DNA of 64,000 bases from Undaria pinnatifida (Eukaryota; Sar; Phaeophyceae; Laminariales; Alariaceae), in NCBI GenBank assembly GCA_012845835.1, contig JABAKD010000005.1:8605473-8669472 (forward strand), written 5' to 3'. The notes below the pieces were generated by a model. That model saw nothing but the letters and a program-made list of their open reading frames with translations, was not told the DNA's origin and made no database searches. The position numbers and the translations under genes were made by a program. Shown here piece after piece: positions 35,961 to 46,200 of this stretch. Within the stretch, counting starts at the first letter, position 1. Every line of letters begins with the position of its first letter.

Positions 35961-36862
35961 TAAACGGTCCTTACATTTCCATCCAAATCAGTATTTGGTG
36001 GAAGAGGAGATTTGAAGTTGCTTTTTCTCCGCACGCACGCTGGAGGTGTATCAAATTTCAATACCAAATTTCGATATTTCTTATTCTACCTTGAGCTTCA
36101 TACTCCGGCGCCAAAACAACTGCGCTGACATCATACCGGCTCTCGCTCTGTCTCAAACCACCGGTACGGCAACGGGAATGGCTGTGGTGCGAACATCCCC
36201 CCCTCACCTTGTAATGACATCTCGCTCTCGCGCATAGTTGTGCTGCTTGACTGGGGTCATTCCAGGCTCATTTTCTTCTCCGCACACGTCTGCAGTGGTT
36301 TCTTTGACCAGTGGGGCCGCAAAGAGGTGGGCGAGCAAAAGCGGCCTCCGTCTCGCATATTCATAGGCCATTGTCTTCCCTCACTTCCTGCGTTACTCGA
36401 ATCTTATCCGCAGCACGACACCGGCAAAGTGGGAGTGGGAGTGGAACAGCACAATACCGGTATGTTGCTCATAGGTACGAGTAGGTTGTGCAGAACAGCA
36501 AAGGGTACGTATGTAGATGGCTAAGACCGGATTGTTTTGACGCGTCAAGGCGTCCTTACAGGTTAATGGATATAATAACACAATAATTTAAATATACAAA
36601 TTGGTCAGTCAAGTCGGTCAAATCTCGGTCTCCTAGCATCTCTGGTCGAGTGCCCCCGTCGAAAGACGCCTCTTTCAATAGAAAAATTCCAACAGTCCCG
36701 CGTCGTTGTTGATGTTGGTTGCACGTACTGCAGCAGACGACAGCAGCAGCACAGCATAGCCTCTACCGCAAGGGCGTGCACACCAATACCGCGCGTCTGT
36801 ACTCAGCAATATTAGTTCCAGAAGCAAGGGTTCCCTCGCGAGTATATCGCGTGCTGCGTTGG

Positions 36863-37241
36863 ATGGCTACGTTTCCCAAGCGCCGCCGACCACTGCTAGT
36901 ACTGCTATGTATTGGTATTTTACTTCTGTGCGCAACGAAACAAGGACATGCTTTCGGTGTTGGTGCTGCCAACAGGCCATCAGCGCTGTCCCGTGCCTCA
37001 CATGGCCTTTCGACAGCAGCTATATCAGCCGAGCCAAGCACTATGCACGCCCTACAACGTGTTTGGAATGACTTGGTGGGCGGGGCTGAGCTGCAGGATG
37101 CGGAAAAGCTGCTGGTGGGAGTGGAAGCCGGACTGTTTCCACAAGCTTCTGTTTGGGCGAAAACATGGACACCGATGCGTTGCGTGATTGCTGAGATTGA
37201 CGACAGCCGGTTCATCTCCATCAGCGTCTTGGTGCTTCCAC
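36863..37241 (+). CDS. Plastid-protein gene exon 1: targeting presequence and start of mature part
   Basis: It codes for 126 residues plus one base. Residues 7-9 are RRR, residues 10 to about 24 are hydrophobic, HAF ends near residue 31, and the Ser/Ala-rich transit-like stretch runs to about residue 58. The mature start reads MHALQRVWNDLVGGAE. The donor is a strong GTGAGTATG; without splicing the frame would stop seven codons later. Confidence 0.6.
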
Positions 37242-40200
37242 GTGAGTATGGTCCGTTGTTTTGAGATACACCATATCCACTGAGCTGACAGCCAGCGCTG
37301 GCTACAGGGATTGCAACCCTCAGGGATGGCAACCCCTGAGTATGTCTGAGTTCCAGGCAGAACAGCCAGGCGTGATGTTAGATGCAGATTGATGTGCGTC
37401 ATAACCACGGAGGTCAACCGCAAGGTAACGGTCAGCGCTGGCGAATGCTAAGTGGGTATGGTGCAGCTGGTATGGTGGTGTTCCAGGTCTCGCTGCCTTT
37501 TCTCTGGGAGATACAGCATCGCCATAGCCTCAATTTTCCGGTCCTGTATGTTTTTTACTGCGTTGAGCGTTGGTATATCAGGGATATAGTCTACAGCATT
37601 GCTTTTCTATTTTTAATAAAAACAAGGGCTCCGCATGGGCGCCGGCGAATGCCGGCGCCCATGCTTCGGGTAAAGCAGGGCAGCACTTCGACAACTTAAG
37701 GTGTAGCTGTCCGATTTGGCATGCATTGAACTTTAAAGTAATGCCAAGAGTTTAATACGAACATGGGATTATGAAAGTCATGCTTTGACAAAAGAAAAAA
37801 CGTAATATTATACAACAAAGAAGGCAAGGATAAGCGAAACAAACTATGTTAAATTCGCCGTCAAGTAAAAGTTGGCGTCTAACAAACAAAAATACCGAAA
37901 AGAGTATTATTGAGAACCTGCGTCGCCTCTGGGCGAAACAAAAGAGGCCATGGCATTAATGAAGAGGCTGCACTGCTGTCCCCGTGGCAATGGAGGTTCG
38001 AAGTCGACAGGATGCAAAGTCGGTTTGCATCAAACGTCGACATGGAGACATGTCAGCCGACGAGGTTTTGGAAGAAGATTGCTTTGTTTGTTACGTGAAG
38101 GCTGTCGCATTGATTGGTCTGCGTGGTCGCGGGCGAGGAGGAAAACGTAGAAGAGGAGGGCGATCTCTCGTCGAGGCGGCGTTGTCTAAGATTGGTGCGG
38201 GGGTGGCTTTGCTCGTACGGGAGATTGGCGTAGCGCTTCTTCTCTGTTTTTTCTCGGGAAGGCGGGATATGTGTGTCTGCTGTCTTTTCTTCGTGGGTGC
38301 TTTCACGTTGTCGAAATCGGACGCGTCCCCTCGATACATAATATCCGGAGTGTCTACCATGACGACTGCTGATGGTGCCGTGCGTATTTCCTAGAGACTG
38401 ACATCTTATTTACTGGTAGTAATAATAATATACCTTTGCAACATTTTTTTTTTCATCCCATTTATTATCCCCGCACCACTCTCAAGCTCCCTCCCAGTAG
38501 TAACTCAGATCCGGGGTCACATAGCGGGCCCTCGTCCTCCCTCCCCACTTCGGCACGTGCTTTCTTTTTTACCGCGAGGAGAATCCAGCATTTTCTTCCC
38601 TCGTCGACTCGCGTCGAATTGTACCTACCCGCGCTGCTAGGCGCTCTCAAGACCTACTATTATGGCGAATATTTTCATCGATTATTACTCTCTTTAACCG
38701 GGATCTCCGACGCCAAAAATAAAAACCATCCACTATGGGACCAGAAATCATCGTTATTTCTGGGTTCAGAAATAATCGAGGCCAGAAATCAGCGGATCTG
38801 GTGATTTCTGAGCCCAGAAATAACAGCTCTTCCAACCTGTCAGAACTGGGATTATTTGACTTTTGGATACTACCTCGTACCAAGTATCACATGTCACCAC
38901 TGCTCATACTGTACCTGGTATGATACTTGTCTGCTGTACACGTCACGCATCACCCACAACAAAGAAACACAAACACACCTACGACAGCATACTGCGCTTG
39001 TTGTGTGCGAGACAGAGCGTCATCCTCACACAAACGCGACAGCAGCAGCACCACCACCATCGAAACCACCACAGGAACACCACACCAGCACCATAGCAGC
39101 AGCGCAGCAGAAGAGACCGCAGCAGAGGCGGTGGTGACCTAACGTCGCCGGCGACAGTGTACGTGCCAGATTTCAAAAATAAAGACAAACGGCGAAACAA
39201 GACCCACCAATTCAGAATAAAACCACTTTCCAAAAATCAGAAGCCATAATGGACGCCCCTTATTTCTGATGCAGTTATTTCTGGAGCCTCAAAACTACCA
39301 AAATATTCGCCAGAAATAATCGCTAAATTTTTTTCCATAATAGTAGGTTGTCAGCAGTTGATCCCTTTTTTTTTTTTTGCATTTTTGCAAATAAAGTCAA
39401 ATGTCATCGTGGTGGGTGTCGAACTCGAGGACAACCAAACGTTAGTAGTATTCGAGGGTAAAACCACTAGACCACCGGGGCGGCCGGCTGGCAATTGATT
39501 AAAACAAAACAGGACCTTCGCATAGAGATTACATTCCCTCCCCCATATTGTATGATATTACGATGGTTGACGTGATATGTATAGAATAAAGCGCTAAATA
39601 CCTAAATATCAGCCTACGCGGAGTTTTAGATATCATGAATAACGAACGACCGCGACTGCAGAGCACGGCAAAGCATAGCGCTTCGCTCTGCTGAGCTAGC
39701 GCTGCGCTGCGGTGCGCTGCTGAGCTGAGCCGCAGGGCATCGCAGGGCACTGCACGGCACTTCGTTGCTGTAAGCTATAGCGCTGCGATGGGGTGCTGGG
39801 CGGTGTCGAGCTGATGAGCCAAGCCCAGATCTCAGCCGATGAAGCTTCGTCAAGTACAAAACAAATGGTGCGAATCAAAGAAAAGCTAAAGCTGGACCGT
39901 TCCGCAACTAATGCACAGGCGGCAAATTAGCGGCAAATGGTAGGAAGTTCAACTTACTAGACAAAAAGCAAGAAAAAAAAGCGAAAAAGTTCAAAATCGT
40001 GTTGGCAGAAAAGCCAAATTTGCAGGAAGCAGCTGAAAGGTCAAGAAACAGGCAATATTTCAGTTGTTGTTGTTGTCGTTCTCACATTAACTCGCATAAT
40101 CAAGTCCGTGGTCACAGGACAGGCTCCAGTCACTCCGGAGCTGAGGAATACCCCAGGGGAACAACACACACAACCCAAGGTGGTACACGCATAAATCACA

Positions 40201-43200
40201 GCTGACGCAATTCATGCCTCCACCAGAAACATATAAAAGTGAAATCGGGAGTCAGTCTACGATGTGCCAGGTCCATACCGGTGCATACGTCTCATTACTC
40301 GCGCCTGGAAAAACCGACTATACCGCTTGCCACCCAAGAAAGACTACCACGTATATATTACACGTGGTATCTATCACTACGCATACGCACAACAGACGCA
40401 AGTCAATTGGAAAAAAGAAACAAACAAAGAAGAGAAAGGAAAGGAAATGGGTGCATGGGGCCAAGAAAAAGAAAAGGTAAATAATTTTTGGGGGGTCTAC
40501 TGGCGAGTTTGCCACCAGAACGGGATGTCACGTGGTTTTTTGACGATCTACAGCAGTACTACGAACGACTTCCGATACACCCACCGAAGCACGGACCACC
40601 GGCGAATTACGCGATCGACAGCTGGCCGTGGTTGTCACGTGTCTCTGTGTTGGGGGCCCCTGTGCGCTGCCTCTTGTGGGCTCTTGTTTGGGTAAAACAT
40701 GCGGTGTGCTCGATGGTCTCACGGCAGCAGCACACCAGAATCAGAACGTCCGCTCGTACGACGTATCATTCTTACAGGAAATGTAATATTTTTTTCTCAA
40801 TCAATATGAACATAAAACGGTTGTTATATATTGGACAGAGTGATACGTGTACGACTTAACTTGCCAACTGCACTCGTACTGCACTTTGAGCTATCTGCTG
40901 TGGTTCTGGTTGCTACTAGTTGCTGCAGTATGTGCTAGAAGTTTCACCCTTCGGCTACTGCTGCTGCACCTGATGTTGTGTGTTTGCTAATATTGTCAGT
41001 TGGCGTTCATGCTCGTCGTACATACTGCTGTTCTCACCCAGTACGGATGGGTTTCCTCGTACCTCGACGGCACGACGACGTGCTCAAAACAGAAGGGAGG
41101 TGACATGAAATGGCATGGACAATGGCCACATAGAAGCGAGCACAGCGGGATAGTTCGCTGCGAACAAACGCACTCGTTCATGCCTACAGCAGAGGCTGCC
41201 TGGAGTGTCAGCGGCCGTGCTAAAGCCAGGGCCAAAGGCCGAAGAGACGGCTCTTTTACCTGCTTGGTTTTGTCTCGAGATTCTGTTATATATTGGACAG
41301 AGTGATGCGTGTACGACTAAACTTGCCAACTGCACTCGTACTGCACTTTGAGCTATCTGCTGTGGTTCTGGTTGCTACTAGTTGCTGCAGTATGCGCTAG
41401 AAGTTTCACCCTTCGGCTACTGCTGCTGCACCTGATGTTGTGTGTTTGCCAATGTCGTCAGTTGGCGTTCATGCTCGTCGTACATACTGCTGTTCTCACC
41501 CAGTACGTAAGGGTTTCCTCGTACCTCGACGGCACGACGACGAGCTCAAAACAGAAGGGAGGTGACATGAAATGGCGTGGACAATGGCCACATAGAAGCG
41601 AGCACAGCGGGATAGTTCGCTGCGAATCAACCGCACTCGTTCATGCCTACAGCAGAGGCTGCCTGGAGTGTCAGCGGCCATGCTAAAGCCAGGGCCAAAG
41701 GCCGAAGAGACGGCTCTACCTGCTTGGTTTTGTCTCGAGATTCTGTTACGTGAAAATATCATGATTTGGGAGTTACTTTGTCACGAAACGTCTTGCCGTC
41801 GGTAATTTGTGTCGCGAAGTTGTTGGATATCGTCGGTAACTTGTGTCACGTTTTAGGTGAACCCACACTAAAAAAATGAATTTCCAGCTGGCAAATCGAG
41901 CAGAAACAAAAGCAATAAAAAGGCCGGGCAAGGAACCAAACGAACTAGTAAAAAAGTACAGCAAAGAAACTAACGCTCGAGAGTATGCCACCGCCAAATT
42001 CCAAACACTATCAAGTACCGTTTGTTTGGAAATGATGCCAATTTTGTAAATCATCCAGGCGTTGCAGACATAGTCTAAAGATACATCCGAAATCTCCGAA
42101 ATTCCTCCTCGACATGCGGTAATTTTGCAACTTCGCGCTTGTCTCGCTCGGCATCCGTCCGCGTTCACGTCGATGTGCGGAACGGACACGGAAGGCCGAG
42201 GGGCGTTGGAGCCGCCCCCCGAAGGCGGCGCTCGAACCAAGCTATATTCGACCAAGAATTCCAGTTCCGCGAATCGCATACTTCGGCCGAGACAAAAAAC
42301 TCCTGACCAAATACCTGACACCAAAGAAGGATTTTATGTACATTTATGTTGTAACGACGTCAGCTGTGAGTTCGACCACTTAGGCTCGACACTCATCTTT
42401 GCAAGCTGCGTACTAAATCGATCGCCCGTCTTTAGTAAGTTTCATAAATCAAAACCTAACATAAGATGGCATTGCATTATCATGTACGAGTATAACCAAT
42501 TGGCATACCAATAATTATCTGATTACTTTGATGTACCAATAACCTCTCATTAATTGATGTTTTACTATGTAGTGGTAGGGTACCGGTTTGGTCTACCTCA
42601 ATAAAGTAGTAATAGGGTACTTGTTTACCACTTTATTTGCTGCTATACCTGGTAGCACGTACGAGTACGTGGACGGTTTTATCAGGGTTGTGGGTACTTA
42701 TGATATAATACACGGGTAAATTTTTCTATACTCTGGTGGGTTTGGCATACTTCGGAAGTAGGCAGCGAATTTTGAACAAGATGCAATACATCTGTTTTTT
42801 ACCGTATTTTCTACTAATATACTGCTTCTCCAGTATATACATGGATAACGGTTTGTGGGTGGATGGTTTTATCATCGTTGTTGGCACTTGTGGTATAATA
42901 CGTGGGTAAGTTTTTTCGCTTGATGAAGGCGGTCCTGTTATTTTATCTTGTGCACGCAGGATTTAATCTATGTTTTCACTAAATGGGGGTTTTGGCATAC
43001 TTAAGGAGTACACCGACAGTTTCTAGTAGTTATCTAGACCTATACTCTAGGGGGCGAATTTTGAGCAAGGTCCAAGCTACTATTATTATACTTCTCTAGC
43101 ATATGCATGGTGTACGATTTGTGGGTGGATAGCTCTGTTGTTGTTGTTGATACTTGTAGTACAATGTTTATCTTGGCCCTGTTTTAGCGCATTTATTAGC

Positions 43201-46200
43201 TTGCGTTTGCATTCGTTTTTCTTTTCAACACTCGTTTACCATTTACCCACGCCCCACAATGAGTCTACCATGCTCCCCGTTCAAGGAGAGAGGGCCCAAA
43301 CGAGCTGATAAAGCTGTGGCTACAGAGGGAGTGGCCCAATGTCACGATCTCGACCCAACGGGTCGGACTTTGTAGCTTGCTGTCGAGATAGAAGCGTGTG
43401 CAGAGGGGAGAAACTTGATTTCATCAACAGCGGTACATCAGCTGGGACTCCAAGCTACGGACTACTATCAGCTCAATATGATGAATGAGGTCAAACATAT
43501 GGCTACGCACATCCAGAGTGCCACAGGTGCCGGAATTCGTCCCCCCGATGAGGGTTATACAGTATCTGTTCGCAGAATGGTTGGCCCATAAGCTGGCCGT
43601 CTTTCTACAATCGTCCTGTTGACTCTAGTGCTATCACGCAGGGGAGTCACCGACCTACAGTACTCGTTTATCCTTCACGAGGTCACAAACCCGGTAGCAC
43701 CTGCGATTGAACATTGCTTGCAAAAACGAGAGCCAACGAAATTCTCGATCTCACAGTTCATGGTTCTTTTTTAATTTGATTAACGCATCCCTTCCGCCAT
43801 GTCTTCACCTATTGTCAGGTGGAACGAAGCTCGAGTGGCAGCGACACGACAAGGCCGAAAGCGTCTCGAGGACACTCTTCGGGAGTTTGAAAGTTGAGGA
43901 TTATGAGCTTCAGGGCTCTGGTGAGGTTTTTCTGCTGCGCCCTTCGCATCCCAGTCTACTGATGTGTGCACGATGCCGGAGTGCTTTCAAACACCGCACC
44001 ACCATGAATCATCGTTCGTTCGTCATTTTCTTCCAAAACTCAAACTATCCACTACGTATGATACTGCTGTTCGTACATCGCTATCACCACCCGCGGTAAA
44101 TCTGCCCGTGCAGGCGTGAGGCTTACTTTGTGCCCGAATAAAATGACGACGTTTCAAGTAGGTACGGTTTTGTCTCGAGACGGATAGGGATTCGGTTCCC
44201 GATGGTGAGAGTATGTGCTGCTTCGGCGAACGGCCGCCACCACCCCAACAGGAAACCCTGACCCTAACCGCAACCCTAGCCCTAACCATAGACGTGCTTG
44301 GTTGGTGTGTCGCGGGGTCGAGTTGCTTGGAAATACTCTAATCGCTGTCCAGACACATCTAAGGAACTTCGCCTGACCGGGCGGATCAACAGAAGCTGCG
44401 CTATCATATATTACACGTAGACTAGTATTCACGAACCATAAACCCAGTCCAAAGTCGACACAGTGCTGCTTTCGGGGACAGACAGTGTCAACTGCCCTGT
44501 AATCTATTAATACAATCGGTCGCGTGGTTTATTACAGCTTTGTATGACGGCCCCCACGACTGTGCAATGGAACTGCGCTATTAATTAGTGCTGTTCATCA
44601 CAGGTGGCACCGCTGGACCTTTCTCTCGGACCACCAAGCATCGCCTTTACGTCCTGAACTCCGGATTATGGGCTAATATAAACTTCGTATGGCAACCATT
44701 AAATGATCAGCCGTCGATACCCGACGGTGTTGGAGGGTAACTTACCACTTATATGAGAAAATAGTTTTACACTATGAAATATATTTCTAACCCTGTCTCA
44801 GTCCCTAATCCTAACCCAATCAAACCCAATCAATCAATGCAGGGATATTCCTTTTCGTCTCATGCACAGTGTGCCTCAATTGTTTTCTCGAACAAGTGGT
44901 GATCTCTACTGAGGCGGTGGGCCATCGTTCAGAAGGCGCTCTGCCATGACTAGATGTATTGACACACTAGTCACTATTCACGAATTATACTCGCCCATTA
45001 GTCTTTCGTACATCACCCTCTGTAACCACATAGTTTGCAGCTCTCTAGGATGAAGAATCAGGACGGACACTGAGCGTGCTGATGTTGATCAATAGGAGAA
45101 CGGTTTGATGCTAAGACAACGCATACACACTCATTCAAAACCACCAGCCGCCGCTGCTGGACACGTTTTGCGCAGACAACGTCCCGTAGCTACATGCATT
45201 GGCACACTGCTCAACAAATCACTAACCATGCTCGTATACTACCCTTTAACACATGCTAACACATGCTTAACCTTCAGCCGTAACCATGCTCGTCCATATT
45301 GCTTTCTTATATCCATAACCGTCAGCTGTAGTCGTATTCGTCCAAATATCTTAATCATGTTCGTGCATTTTTGTTGTTCATGTTGGTCTACTTGTATTAT
45401 TCATGTTCGTCTACTTATATTAATCATGTTTGTCCATTTTGTATTTGCATGTTCATCCATTTATCTTAACCACGTGCGCCCGTTTATATTTCATGTATCC
45501 ATAACCGTCAGCTGCTGCCGCTGTTAAACGCATTTTTTGCAGACAACGCGCGAAAGCTAGAGCAGCAAGAACTGAAGGCGACGTATACGGACGCGTGGGC
45601 CGTCGGGGGTAGCGAAGAGAGTGACTGCGTTTGCCGGGGCGGCAGATGTCCCCGCATGTGGGACTGCCCGTTTTGGGTAGACAGACGACGGGCCGAGGCC
45701 AAGGGGAGCAGTGCCCACGTGAGTAGACGGCAAAGCAGTTACCGTTGTGTTTTGTGCCGGCGTAGTTTCTGGCATAATCTTACAAATGGACACCCAAGTA
45801 GCATGCAGTACAGTACAGGACACCTACTAAGAAACAGGATAATAATAAAGGCAGGCTAAAAAATACCGAAATGTAAGAAATCCGGTAGCCGTCATAAAGA
45901 AATTAGTGCACAACACACCCTTTCCCAAATACAAGACTCGGCCTGGACCAGTATTTCTGTCTCTTATTACTGTAGGTGTTCTGGACTGTAGCATAATAAT
46001 ATGGTCGTACTGTTAGAACAATCACGGCTACGTAGCGCTAGCATGTTCCTTAGAAGCATACTTCGTGGTATAAATCCGTTCGCAAAAAACTGCGTGGAGG
46101 CAGTCGAAGTGTACTCCGAGTGAAGGGCTAAATAAAGTCGCGCCGCCAGCTGTGCGATCGATGACAAGGTTCGCACGCATCGGTGAACCTGTCGTCCGCG

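Larger units (their letters stand above)
19852..36862. other. 17-kb repeat-rich stretch, no complete gene recognised
   Basis: It should contain the 5' exons of the minus-strand NB-ARC gene, which I could not identify. A weak candidate at 23600-23709 (minus) reads VLISLINLNKVLEEKF after an acceptor TCGTTTCCAG. Contents supported separately: a hAT fragment, repeats A, B, E, F, G, I, K, L and R, tRNA-like pieces, AT and AAT microsatellites and the G-rich tract. Frames at 25632-26429 (minus), 28925-29422, 31023-31358 and 34237-34926 look like chance or repeat frames. Confidence 0.5.
37242..45542. other. 8.3-kb first intron of the plastid-protein gene
   Basis: No further exon of the host gene could be supported. 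It holds a perfect GC hairpin (37633-37664), a terminal-inverted-repeat element (38652-39348), a tRNA-like SINE (39365-39490), repeats G, R, A, O, D and B, a 462-bp tandem duplication, two decayed reading frames (43259-44099) and a minisatellite (45230-45500). Frames at 37984-38394, 40488-40859 and 41773-42324 have no recognised family. Confidence 0.55.

Noticed and set aside
37984-38394. 136-codon plus frame in intron 1 of the plastid-protein gene
   Set aside because: Arg/Gly-rich part and hydrophobic part without a family; an exon here is not needed to connect exons 1 and 2, whose phases already match.
39405-39480. Possible functional tRNA gene on the minus strand
   Set aside because: A-box and B-box look good but the acceptor and anticodon stems do not pair, and a poly(A) tail follows, so it is treated as a SINE.
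39811-39850. CTGATGAG...GATGAAGC resembling a hammerhead ribozyme core
   Set aside because: The GAAAC element and the required stem II closure are absent.
41773-42324. 183-codon minus frame with possible membrane segments
   Set aside because: No recognisable family, no conservation between repeat copies, and it ends in ordinary intron sequence; the plus strand is equally open over the GC-rich part.
45230-45500. Regularly spaced ~30-bp repeats that could suggest a CRISPR array
   Set aside because: The units are degenerate and contiguous without unique spacers, and the window is eukaryotic; it is a minisatellite.
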